Assembly (NCBI RefSeq): GCF_031179285.1 | Contig: NZ_JAPSHY010000025.1 | Coordinates: 1-44,762 of the forward strand | Direction: 5' to 3' | Length of the DNA stretch: 44,762 nucleotides | Source of the DNA: Microbacterium sp. | GTDB taxonomy: Bacteria; Actinomycetota; Actinomycetes; Actinomycetales; Microbacteriaceae | Shown: positions 24,458 through 32,486 of the stretch, in pieces | Layout of the letters: each line of letters opens with the position of its first letter | How positions within the stretch are numbered: position 1 is the first letter of the stretch | Made by a program: the position numbers and the translations under genes | Notes under the pieces: model-generated | What the model saw: the letters and a program-made list of their open reading frames with translations, nothing else | The model's database searches: none | What the model was told of the DNA's origin: nothing

Positions 24458-24463
24458 TAGGCT
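24458..24463 (+). promoter_or_regulatory. -10-like box TAGGCT for pepN
   Basis: TAGGCT lies about 70 nt before the TTG start, leaving a leader of about 60 nt that contains the ribosome binding site. Confidence 0.4.
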
Positions 24464-24532
24464 GTCAGGGTTGCCGTCGGCGCCAACTGCGCCGGATCGC
24501 GGTGACATCCCCTCACCCCTGGGAGTACAGCT

Positions 24533-27085
24533 TTGCCTGGAGAGAACCTCACCCGCATCGAAGCGCAGGAGCGCCGCGACGTCATCGACACGCAGTCGTA
24601 CGAGGTCGCACTCGATCTGACGAAGGGCGCCGAGGTCTTCGGCTCGCGGAGCGTCGTGCGATTCACCGCCACGCCCGAGAGCTTCAGCTTCATCGATCTC
24701 ATCGCCCGCGACGTGCGCGAGATCTCGCTCAACGGAGAGCAGCTCGATCCGCAGGAGGTCTTCGCCGACTCCCGCATCGCGCTGAGCGGCCTGCAGGCCG
24801 AGAACGTGCTCGTCGTCGACGCGGATTGCGAATACACCAACACCGGTGAAGGCCTGCACCGCTTCGTCGACCCCGTCGACGACGAGGTCTACCTCTACTC
24901 GCAGTTCGAGGTTCCGGACTCCCGCCGCGTCTTCGCCGTCTTCGAGCAGCCCGATCTCAAAGCGACGTTCCAATTCACGGTCACCGCTCCCGCCGCGTGG
25001 AAAGTCATCTCCAACTCGCCGACGCCCGAACCGATCGTCCATGACGACAACGCGACGGCGACGTGGGGGTTCGAGCCGACTCCTCGGATCTCGTCCTACA
25101 TCACCGCGCTGATCGCCGGGCCCTACGAAGCGACGTTCTCCGAACTCACCAGTGCCTCCGGTCGGGTCATCCCGCTGGGCGTGTACGGCCGCAAGAGCCT
25201 CTGGCAGCACCTCGACGCGGACTACATCTTCGACAAGACCCGCCAGGGGTTCGAGTACTTCGAATCCAGGTTCGGCGTCCCTTACCCGTTCGCGAAGTAC
25301 GACCAGCTCTTCGTGCCGGAGTTCAACGCCGGTGCCATGGAGAACGCGGGGGCGGTGACGTTCACCGAGTCGTACGTGTTCCGCAGCAAGGTCACCGATG
25401 CCGTGAAGGAGCGCCGCGTCGTCACGATCCTGCACGAGCTCGCCCACATGTGGTTCGGCGACCTCGTCACCATGAAGTGGTGGAACGACCTCTGGCTCAA
25501 CGAGTCGTTCGCCGAGTGGGCCTCGACGATCGCCACGGCTGAAGCCACGGAATGGACCGAGGCGTGGACCACCTTCAACGCCATGGAGAAGACCTGGGCG
25601 TACCGCCAGGACCAGCTCCCCTCGACCCACCCCATCGTCGCCGAGATCAACGATCTCGAAGACGTGCAGGTGAACTTCGACGGCATCACCTATGCCAAGG
25701 GCGGCTCCGTGCTCAAGCAGCTCGCCGCATGGGTGGGCATCGAGGCGTTCTTCGCCGGAGTGTCTCAGTACTTCCAGAAGCACTCGTGGGGAAACACCGA
25801 GCTCAGCGACTTGCTCGTGGAGCTGGAAGCCACCAGCGGCCGTGACCTCGGCTCGTGGTCGAAGAAGTGGCTGGAGACCGCGGGGGTCAACACCCTCGAA
25901 CCGCTCATCACCGAGGATGCCGACGGATCGATCACCCGGTTCGCGGTGACGCAGACCGCGCCGGCCGACTATCCCACCATCCGCCCGCACCGCCTCGGGA
26001 TCGGCTTCTACACGCTGCAGGACGGCGCGCTCACCCGCACGCACTTCGTCGAGGTCGATGTCGACGGCGACCGCACCGAGGTCCCTGAGCTGCAGGGGCT
26101 GAAGCGCCCCGATCTCGTTCTGCTCAACGACAACGACCTGGCGTACGCGAAGATCCGGCTGGATGAGAAGTCGCTCGCCACCGCGATCGCGCATCTCGCC
26201 GACATCTCTGACCCGCTGGCGCGATCACTCGTCTGGGGCGCCGCATGGGACCAGACCCGCGACGCAGAGAGCGCAGCATCGGACTACATCGACCTCGTAC
26301 TCGGCAACATCGGCCGCGAGAGCGAATCGACCACCGTCCGCACGACGCTCGCGCAACTGCTGACGGCGACGCAGCTCTACGTCGCTCCGGCCGACCGGGA
26401 CGCCGCGCGCCAGAAGGTCGCCGACGGACTCTGGTCGCTCGCAGAGAACGCGAAGGCCGGCAGCGACAGTCAGCTGCAGTTCGTCACCGCCTTCGCGAAC
26501 GCTCTCGTCACTCCCGAGCACGCCGGCATCATCGGTCGCCTGCGCGCCGGCGAGGAGACTCTCCCCGGTCTTGAGATCGACGCCGACCTCAGCTGGCAGC
26601 TGCTCGTCGGCCTTGCCACGATCGGAGCCACGGACGCCGCATCGATCGATGCGGCTCTGGCGGCCGACAACACCGCCAAGGGCGGCGAGTTCGCGGCGCA
26701 GGCGCGCGCAGCGCTCCCGGATGCCGCTTCCAAGCGCGCCGCCTGGGAATCGCTGATCGAGCGCGATGACGCACCGAACACAATCGTCCGCTCTGCGGCG
26801 CTCGGGTTCGTCCATCCCGCTGGCGTGGACGTGCTCGGGGAGTTCGTGCCCGCCTACTTCGACATGTTGCTTCCCATCTGGGAGGCCCGCACGTACCAGA
26901 TCGCGCAGTATCTGATCACCGGTCTGTACCCGAAGGCGCTGGCGAACATCGAACTGCGCGACGCGACGCGCGCCTGGCTCTCGGCGAATCAGGATGCCGC
27001 TCCGGCGCTGCGTCGTCTGGTGCTCGAGAACCTCGCCGACGTCGAACGGGCTCTCGCCGCACAGGCACGCGACTCCGAGCGCTGA
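24533..27085 (+). CDS. pepN: Aminopeptidase N (M1 zinc metallopeptidase)
   Basis: An 850-residue M1 aminopeptidase, the usual length of the actinobacterial PepN. The exopeptidase motif GAMENAG is near residue 265 and the zinc motif is HELAHMWFGDLV with the third ligand Glu in WLNESFAEW 18 residues on. The catalytic Tyr would lie in the GITYAKGGSVLKQL region. The C-terminal 400 residues are helical ERAP1-like repeats. It removes N-terminal residues from peptides in the cytoplasm. The start is TTG 24533: GGGAG is 8 nt upstream and the sequence PGENLTRIEAQER is the family N-terminus. It ends at a strong hairpin. Confidence 0.95.
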   Translation: MPGENLTRIEAQERRDVIDTQSYEVALDLTKGAEVFGSRSVVRFTATPESFSFIDLIARDVREISLNGEQLDPQEVFADSRIALSGLQAENVLVVDADCEYTNTGEGLHRFVDPVDDEVYLYSQFEVPDSRRVFAVFEQPDLKATFQFTVTAPAAWKVISNSPTPEPIVHDDNATATWGFEPTPRISSYITALIAGPYEATFSELTSASGRVIPLGVYGRKSLWQHLDADYIFDKTRQGFEYFESRFGVPYPFAKYDQLFVPEFNAGAMENAGAVTFTESYVFRSKVTDAVKERRVVTILHELAHMWFGDLVTMKWWNDLWLNESFAEWASTIATAEATEWTEAWTTFNAMEKTWAYRQDQLPSTHPIVAEINDLEDVQVNFDGITYAKGGSVLKQLAAWVGIEAFFAGVSQYFQKHSWGNTELSDLLVELEATSGRDLGSWSKKWLETAGVNTLEPLITEDADGSITRFAVTQTAPADYPTIRPHRLGIGFYTLQDGALTRTHFVEVDVDGDRTEVPELQGLKRPDLVLLNDNDLAYAKIRLDEKSLATAIAHLADISDPLARSLVWGAAWDQTRDAESAASDYIDLVLGNIGRESESTTVRTTLAQLLTATQLYVAPADRDAARQKVADGLWSLAENAKAGSDSQLQFVTAFANALVTPEHAGIIGRLRAGEETLPGLEIDADLSWQLLVGLATIGATDAASIDAALAADNTAKGGEFAAQARAALPDAASKRAAWESLIERDDAPNTIVRSAALGFVHPAGVDVLGEFVPAYFDMLLPIWEARTYQIAQYLITGLYPKALANIELRDATRAWLSANQDAAPALRRLVLENLADVERALAAQARDSER

Positions 27086-27098
27086 CGCGAGTCCCTGT

Positions 27099-27147
27099 CG
27101 ATCGGGCCTCTGCCGCGCTGCATCCAGCCCACGCAGAGGCCCGATCG
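27099..27147 (+). terminator. Hairpin terminator after pepN
   Basis: A 15-bp perfect stem (CGATCGGGCCTCTGC and its complement) encloses a 19-nt loop, 13 nt after the pepN stop. It ends 1 nt before the -10-like box of the next operon. Confidence 0.75.
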
Positions 27148-27148
27148 G

Positions 27149-27154
27149 TAGGAT
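27149..27154 (+). promoter_or_regulatory. -10-like box TAGGAT for the mscS-globin-flavoprotein operon
   Basis: TAGGAT ends 8 nt before ATG 27163, and the only SD-like bases are inside the hexamer. The -35 region would lie within the 3' arm of the pepN terminator. Confidence 0.5.
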
Positions 27155-27162
27155 CGGACTCG

Positions 27163-28236
27163 ATGATTCTCCCCTTCGAAACCACCGATCCGCCTCTGCC
27201 CCCCACGGATCCCCAGTGGTGGACGGATCTGCTTGCGTTGCTAGTGGTCATCGGCGGCAAGGCTCTCGCCGTGGTGGCGATCCTGGCCAGCTGCGTCGTC
27301 ATCGCGTTGCTGCTTCGCCTGGTCATCAGGCGAGTCGTGCACCGCATCGTCGACACGGCGAAGAACAAGGCCGCGGTCGACGACACGCAGGCGCTGGAGC
27401 GCTCCCCTCTGGCCGAGATGCGACTCGTGCAACGCACCCGCACCCTCGGCTCGATCCTGCAGAACATCGTCAACGTGATGCTCGTCGTCATCGCCCTGGT
27501 TCTCGTGGTCAATCAGCTCTCTCCCACGCTCCTGGGCTCGCTGACGCTTCTCACCGCCGCCGTGGGCGCCGGGCTCGGTTTCGGCGCGCAGAACATCGTC
27601 AAAGACGTCCTCAACGGCATCTTCATCGTCGCCGAGGACCAGATCGGAATCGGCGACGTCGTCGACCTCGGCCTCGCCACGGGCGTCGTCGAGTACGTCA
27701 GCGTCCGGATCACGCAGGTCCGCGACGTCAACGGCACCCTCTGGTACGTCCGCAACGGCGAAGTGACCCGTATCGGCAACATGTCTCAGGGCTGGGCACG
27801 GGCCATCATCGACCTCGGGGTGCCCGTCGACGCCGACCTCGACGTCGTCGAGGCGACGATGCTCGAGACGGCGCAGGGGCTGGCCAAAGACCCGAAGTGG
27901 CGGACCCGCATCGTCGAGAAGCCCGAAGTGTGGGGCCTGGAATCGATCGGCGGCGAGGCGCTTGTCGTCCGTGTCGTCATCAAGGCGCGCGCCAACGCGA
28001 AGGACGACGTCGCGCAGGAGCTGCGCAAGCGGCTGCGCACTGCACTCCTCGAGAAGGAGATCTCGGTCCCGAGCATGGCCGCCGTGATGCCGACGGGACA
28101 GGACGGCGCCCGCCGTGTCCGCGGTGCCAATCCACCCCGCACCCGCCCCAATGCCGTCACCGGCGTCCCGGCTGTTCCCGAGCGCGGCATCTGGCGCCGC
28201 AAGAAGCACACCGACGACGGGAGCACCGCGAAGTGA
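27163..28236 (+). CDS. Small-conductance mechanosensitive channel (MscS family)
   Basis: A 357-residue MscS homologue. Three membrane helices (about residues 25-55, 90-115 and 120-145) end in the pore helix signature TAAVGAGLGFGAQNIVKDVLNG, followed by the beta domain (FIVAEDQIGIGDVVDLGLATGVVEYVSVRITQVRDVNGT) and the alpha/beta cage. The channel releases solutes on osmotic downshock. The last 50 residues are a basic, proline-rich cytoplasmic tail. It is the first gene of an operon: its stop overlaps the globin GTG (GTGA). Confidence 0.92.
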   Translation: MILPFETTDPPLPPTDPQWWTDLLALLVVIGGKALAVVAILASCVVIALLLRLVIRRVVHRIVDTAKNKAAVDDTQALERSPLAEMRLVQRTRTLGSILQNIVNVMLVVIALVLVVNQLSPTLLGSLTLLTAAVGAGLGFGAQNIVKDVLNGIFIVAEDQIGIGDVVDLGLATGVVEYVSVRITQVRDVNGTLWYVRNGEVTRIGNMSQGWARAIIDLGVPVDADLDVVEATMLETAQGLAKDPKWRTRIVEKPEVWGLESIGGEALVVRVVIKARANAKDDVAQELRKRLRTALLEKEISVPSMAAVMPTGQDGARRVRGANPPRTRPNAVTGVPAVPERGIWRRKKHTDDGSTAK

Positions 28237-28682
28237 CGTTCTACGACGAGGTCGGCGGCCATGACACGTTCGCGAGGATCGCGGCGGTCTTCTACCGCGA
28301 GGTGGCGGATGACCCGGTGCTCAAACCGATGTACCCCGAGGAGGATCTGGGGCCGGCCGAAGAGCGGCTCACCCTCTTCCTCGGGCAGTATTGGGGCGGC
28401 CCGACGACCTACGGCGAGCGGCGCGGTCACCCGCGGTTGCGGATGCGTCACATGCCCTTCCACATCGACCCCGATGCGCGAGATCGTTGGCTGAAGCACA
28501 TGCGCACCGCCGTCGATGAGGCGAAGTTGTCGCCGCTCCACGAATCCACGCTGTGGGACTACCTCGAGCGGGCGGCGTATGCCATGGTGAACACATTCGA
28601 GCCGTCCGGCATCGGTCCCGCATCCGACGGCCGTGCAACACTCGAGGCGACAGCACGTCAGGATTCAACGGAGAACACATGA
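28233..28682 (+). CDS. glbO: Truncated hemoglobin, group II (GlbO-type)
   Basis: A 149-residue group II truncated globin closely matching the mycobacterial GlbO pattern. It has FYDEVGG at the start, the Tyr B10 and Tyr CD1 positions in FYREV and PMYPEEDL, QYWGGPTTYGERRGHPRLRMRHMPF with the proximal His F8, and DRWLKHM with Trp G8, the residue defining group II. Such globins bind O2 tightly and are linked to oxygen delivery, redox or NO/peroxide chemistry at the membrane. A 30-residue tail follows the fold. GTG 28233 overlaps the mscS stop; its stop overlaps the next ATG. Confidence 0.93.
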   Translation: MTFYDEVGGHDTFARIAAVFYREVADDPVLKPMYPEEDLGPAEERLTLFLGQYWGGPTTYGERRGHPRLRMRHMPFHIDPDARDRWLKHMRTAVDEAKLSPLHESTLWDYLERAAYAMVNTFEPSGIGPASDGRATLEATARQDSTENT

Positions 28683-30346
28683 CTCAGCGCCCCGCTCCCC
28701 TGTCCGCAGACGTCCTCGTCATCGGCTGGGGTCTGGCGGGGCTCGTCGCCGCCGGTGAAGCTCTCGACGCCGGCCGGAAGGTCATCCTCGTCGACCAGGA
28801 GCCGAGAGCGAACCTGGGAGGCCAGGCATGGTGGTCCTTCGGGGGACTCTTCTTCATCGACTCCCCCGAACAGCGCCGCCTCGGCATCCGCGACTCGCTC
28901 GAACTCGCCACCCAGGACTGGTTCGGCAACGCCGGATTCGACCGCGTCGAAGACGAGTGGCCGCGTCGCTGGGCCGAGGCGTACCTGCAGTTCGCGGCCG
29001 GCGAGAAGCGTGCCTGGCTGCGGGAGCGCGGGGTCGGGTTCTTCCCCGTGGTGGGATGGGCCGAGCGCGGCGGATACGGTGCGATCGGCCCGGGCAACTC
29101 GGTGCCGCGCTTCCACATCACCTGGGGCACCGGGCCCGGCATCGTCGCCCCGTTCGCCGAGCGCGTCGGACAGGCCGAAGCGCAGGGGCGGCTGGTGGTG
29201 CTCCCCCGTCACCGTGTGTCCGAGCTCGTCGTCGCCGACGGCGCGGTCGCGGGGGCGCGCGGTGACATCCTCGAACCGTCGAGCAGCGCGCGGGGCATTC
29301 CGTCCTCACGCACACCCGTCGGCGACTTCGAGATCATCGCCGGAGCGACGGTCGTCTCGTCCGGCGGGATCGGCGGCAATCACGATCTCGTGCGCGCCTC
29401 GTGGCCGAAGCGCCTCGGGAGTCCCCCCGCCCACATGCTGTCCGGTGTTCCCGCCTATGTCGACGGTTCGATGCAGCTCGTCAGCGAGGCGGCCGGCGCC
29501 CGTCTCATCAATGGCGACCGGATGTGGCACTACGTCGAGGGGATCACAAACTGGGACCCGGTGTGGCCGGCCCACGGCATTCGGATCCTTCCCGGCCCTT
29601 CGTCGCTCTGGCTCGATGCCACGGGTGCCCGCCTGCCCGTCCCGCTGTTCCCCGGATTCGACACCCTCGGAACACTCACGCATCTGCGCACCACCGGTCA
29701 CGACCACTCGTGGTTCGTGACCTCGCGGAAGATCATCGAGAAGGAGTTCGCGCTGTCGGGCAGCGAACAGAATCCCGATCTGACCGGAAGAGACGTGCGA
29801 CTCTTGCTGAAGTCACGCCTCGCGAAGGGCCCGACCGGTCCGGTCCAGTCGTTCCTCGACGAAGGCGAGGACTTCATCGTCGAGGACGATCTGGATTCCC
29901 TGCTCGAGCAGATGCGCCGTCACCCCGGCGGTGAGGCGCTCGACATCGATCGGGTTCGCCGCGAGGTGATCGCGCGCGACCGGGAGATCGACAACGACTT
30001 CACCAAGGACGCCCAGATCGGCATGCTGCGCTCCATGCGCTCCTATCGCGGTGACAAGCTCATCCGTACGGCTGCTCCCCACCGCCTGCGTGATCCTGCG
30101 GCCGGGCCTCTCGTGGCGGTGAAGCTTCACGTGCTGACGAGGAAATCACTCGGCGGCATCGAGACCGACCTCGACGGGCGTGCGCTCGGCAGCGACGGCG
30201 CACCGATCCCCGGTCTCTATGCTGCCGGCGAGGCCAGCGGGTTCGGCGGCGGCGGCGTACACGGCTACCGCGCACTGGAAGGGACGTTCCTCGGCGGGTG
30301 CCTTTTCTCGGGACGGCAGGCCGGGCGAGCAGCAGCCGCTCGGTGA
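28679..30346 (+). CDS. FAD-binding dehydrogenase (KsdD/fumarate reductase-like flavoprotein)
   Basis: A 555-residue flavoprotein. The N-terminal FAD motif is VLVIGWGLAGLVAAGEA, with the ribose-binding acid in VILVDQEP, and the C-terminal flavin contact is PGLYAAGEASGFGGGGVHGYRALEGTFLGGC. It belongs to the FAD-binding dehydrogenase group of COG3573, related to 3-ketosteroid dehydrogenase and fumarate reductase flavoproteins; the substrate is unknown. There is no signal peptide or Tat motif. The ATG overlaps the globin stop (ATGA), so it is the third gene of the mscS-globin operon. The context suggests a redox partner for the globin, which is inference. Confidence 0.88.
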   Translation: MTQRPAPLSADVLVIGWGLAGLVAAGEALDAGRKVILVDQEPRANLGGQAWWSFGGLFFIDSPEQRRLGIRDSLELATQDWFGNAGFDRVEDEWPRRWAEAYLQFAAGEKRAWLRERGVGFFPVVGWAERGGYGAIGPGNSVPRFHITWGTGPGIVAPFAERVGQAEAQGRLVVLPRHRVSELVVADGAVAGARGDILEPSSSARGIPSSRTPVGDFEIIAGATVVSSGGIGGNHDLVRASWPKRLGSPPAHMLSGVPAYVDGSMQLVSEAAGARLINGDRMWHYVEGITNWDPVWPAHGIRILPGPSSLWLDATGARLPVPLFPGFDTLGTLTHLRTTGHDHSWFVTSRKIIEKEFALSGSEQNPDLTGRDVRLLLKSRLAKGPTGPVQSFLDEGEDFIVEDDLDSLLEQMRRHPGGEALDIDRVRREVIARDREIDNDFTKDAQIGMLRSMRSYRGDKLIRTAAPHRLRDPAAGPLVAVKLHVLTRKSLGGIETDLDGRALGSDGAPIPGLYAAGEASGFGGGGVHGYRALEGTFLGGCLFSGRQAGRAAAAR

Positions 30347-30364
30347 CGGCCTGTCTAGGAGCCG

Positions 30365-31030
30365 CTATGCAGCGGGACCCGTGCCTCGCACGGCGGTCAG
30401 CCCTGTCGCGACGGGCCCCCGGACCAGCACGTGGCCGCGGCGGAAGGCGAGACGGGTCCACCTGCTCGTGCGGGTGACACGCACGTCCTCCTCACCGGAG
30501 ATGAAGCCGAAGGCGTCCGCAGCGAACGCCACGCCTCTCGGAAGCCCGGCGAGAGCTTCGTCGGGTTCTCCCCAGATCGCTGCCCGCAGCGCCCGGACGG
30601 CCTCCTCACCGGCTCCCGGCGTGGCCCCGCGGGCGACGGCGGCGATGCCCCACTGTGCACGCTGCGCGATGACGGCTGCGGGGAGGGTCGTCGTCTCCTC
30701 CCAGCCGGCACGCGGCGGCGCGATACCCGCCCATGCGGGAGACAATCCCGTCGGAGGAAGCTCGAGCATGCGGGCGTCATCGGTCTCACCGAGAGACTGC
30801 ACGACGATGTCGCATTCGAGTTCGGGATCAGCGTGCACGATGCGCATCGCGAGGATCGTCGGTGTCTGGTCGAACAATCCATGCGGTGAGAGAGCTGCCG
30901 CGCTGAGCGCCAGAACGCCGTTCGCAGCCTGGAGTCTGACGCCTTCGTCCGAGATGCGATTGGCGCGGCCGACGAAGGTCAGCACGTCTCGGGATGTCTC
31001 GGCATCGGCGAGAACGAGAGGAAGCGGCAC
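30365..31030 (-). CDS. Conserved hypothetical protein
   Basis: A 221-residue cytoplasmic protein not recognised by any motif. It starts PLPLVLADAETSRDVLTFVGRANRI, is rich in A, R and G, has no membrane segment or signal, and includes a central LSPAWAGIAPPRAGWEE segment, then QWGIAAVARG and GFISGEEDVRVTRTSRWTRLAFRRGHVLV. The GTG 31030 start is chosen because the frame upstream of it runs over tesB and TAGTTT lies 7 nt before it. The frame is well supported only in this portion: the ORF continues upstream as a shadow of tesB. It is divergent from tesB and converges on the flavoprotein gene, 18 nt away. Confidence 0.72.
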   Translation of the reverse strand: MPLPLVLADAETSRDVLTFVGRANRISDEGVRLQAANGVLALSAAALSPHGLFDQTPTILAMRIVHADPELECDIVVQSLGETDDARMLELPPTGLSPAWAGIAPPRAGWEETTTLPAAVIAQRAQWGIAAVARGATPGAGEEAVRALRAAIWGEPDEALAGLPRGVAFAADAFGFISGEEDVRVTRTSRWTRLAFRRGHVLVRGPVATGLTAVRGTGPAA

Positions 31031-31037
31031 GCCATCT

Positions 31038-31043
31038 AAACTA
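31038..31043 (-). promoter_or_regulatory. -10-like box TAGTTT for the 221-residue protein (leaderless)
   Basis: TAGTTT ends 7 nt before GTG 31030. Confidence 0.35.
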
Positions 31044-31081
31044 CCAACCGAGGCGGCACGGGCGGTCGCGGAGAGGAAGTC

Positions 31082-31969
31082 ATGACCGAGGACACCCACG
31101 CCAGGAGAACCGTCGATCGCCTCTTGGATGTGCTCGACCTCGACTTCACGCGAGCGCGCACCACGGAGGACATCTTCACCGGCTCCTCGCACCCGATGCC
31201 GACGGGGAGGATCTACGGCGGCCAGGTGCTCGCGCAGTCCCTTATCGCCGCTGAGCGCACCCTCCCCGAGGACAGGGTCGTTCACTCGATGCACGGGTAC
31301 TTCCTCCGCCCGGGTGATTCCTCGCAGGGCATCACGATCGCGGTGGACCGCATCCATGACGGACGATCGTTCTCCACGCGGCGCTCGCAGGCATATCAGA
31401 ACGGGGTGCCGATCTTCTCGATGATCGCCTCGTTCCAGGACGACGGCCCGGGCGTCGAGCACGCCGTGCCCATGCCCGCCGACGTGCCGCCCCCCGACGC
31501 CCTGGCCCCGGACGAGGATCGCGTCACAGGCCTTCCCGAGGGCACGATGCGGATGCTCAGCGAGCGCGCGGCGGACATCCGGCACGTCGGGTCGCCGCTG
31601 TATCTCCCCAACGACGACGACCGCGTGCCGCACCAGGGCGTGTGGATGCGGATGCGGGCGCCCCTGCCCGATGACCCGCGGCTGCACCGGGCAGCGCTCG
31701 CCTACCTCAGCGACATGACCATCCAGGAATCGATCCTCCGCGCGCACGGCGTCTACTGGGCGTTACCGGGGCTGAAGGTCGCGAGCCTCGACCATGCCAT
31801 GTGGTGGCACCGTCCGGCTCGGGTGGACGAGTGGCTTCTCTACGTCCAGGAGTCCCCGAACGCCAAGGGCGGGCGAGGACTGGCCACCGGGCGGATCTAC
31901 AGCCAGGACGGCACGTTCGTCGCAAGCGTCGCGCAAGAGATCATGGTGCGGGTGCCGGACGCGCCCTGA
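31082..31969 (+). CDS. tesB: Acyl-CoA thioesterase II (TesB)
   Basis: A 295-residue double hot-dog thioesterase. Recognisable segments are TGRIYGGQVLAQSLIAAERTL, VHSMHGYFLRPGDSSQGITIAVDRIHDGRSFSTRRSQAYQNG and DHAMWWHRPARVDEWLLY with the catalytic Asp in the second hot-dog. The C-terminal signature GRGLATGRIYSQDGTFVASVAQE is typical. It hydrolyses medium and long acyl-CoAs to free acids. GAGAGGAA lies 3 nt before the ATG. It converges on a second, single hot-dog thioesterase gene 10 nt downstream. Confidence 0.94.
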   Translation: MTEDTHARRTVDRLLDVLDLDFTRARTTEDIFTGSSHPMPTGRIYGGQVLAQSLIAAERTLPEDRVVHSMHGYFLRPGDSSQGITIAVDRIHDGRSFSTRRSQAYQNGVPIFSMIASFQDDGPGVEHAVPMPADVPPPDALAPDEDRVTGLPEGTMRMLSERAADIRHVGSPLYLPNDDDRVPHQGVWMRMRAPLPDDPRLHRAALAYLSDMTIQESILRAHGVYWALPGLKVASLDHAMWWHRPARVDEWLLYVQESPNAKGGRGLATGRIYSQDGTFVASVAQEIMVRVPDAP

Positions 31970-31979
31970 CTCGATACGG

Positions 31980-32486
31980 TCAGCGGTGGGCGTACTCGAT
32001 CGGCGCCCCGACGTGGGGCTCCCAGGCCTCCCGCATCTCCGCCGTGAGACGGGTCGGGCGTCCGGATCCCGCGTCGACGAGGACGATGATCGCCGTCGAC
32101 CGTGCGTACAGCGTGCGCGGTTCAGCGCCCGGATGGTTGTACACCTCATAGCAGACCTCGATGCTCGAGCCGCCGAGCTTGCCGAACCACATCTGCACTT
32201 CGAGCGGATGCCGCTGATAGGGCACCGGCGCGAGGTACTCGATCTCCTGCCGGGCTATGAGAGTGAGGATCCCCTCGTCGATCCCGGAGTCGAGCACCGC
32301 GGTGGACGGCGCCTCCTCACCCGGGCCTGCGCGCCAGAAGGCGCGCACACGCGCCTCCTCGAGCAGCTTCAGCATCGAGGTGTTGTTGACGTGGTTGAAG
32401 GCGTCGAGATCGCCCCAGCGCAGGTGGATGGGGATGTGAAGCCTCACGCCACTCGCGCGGACCTGATCTTCGCCGGCGTCAGTCAC
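31980..32486 (-). CDS. 4HBT-type acyl-CoA thioesterase (hot-dog fold)
   Basis: A 168-residue single hot-dog protein of the YbgC/FadM type. The motif LRWGDLDAFNHVNNTSMLKLLEEAR contains the catalytic Asp, and the later strand QEIEYLAPVPYQRHPLEVQMW and GGSSIEVCYEVYN complete the fold. It hydrolyses short or aromatic acyl-CoA; the exact substrate is not evident. GTG 32486 overlaps the ettA stop by 8 nt, so it is probably translated from the ettA mRNA. It converges on tesB. Confidence 0.88.
   Translation of the reverse strand: MTDAGEDQVRASGVRLHIPIHLRWGDLDAFNHVNNTSMLKLLEEARVRAFWRAGPGEEAPSTAVLDSGIDEGILTLIARQEIEYLAPVPYQRHPLEVQMWFGKLGGSSIEVCYEVYNHPGAEPRTLYARSTAIIVLVDAGSGRPTRLTAEMREAWEPHVGAPIEYAHR

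Noticed and set aside
24410..26194. A 594-codon minus-strand frame across pepN
   Set aside because: It mirrors the pepN codons, shows no domain and is covered by a strongly recognised M1 peptidase.
31031..31747. Upstream extension of the 221-residue protein
   Set aside because: It is the antisense of tesB, whose coding is certain. The start at 31030 is preferred.
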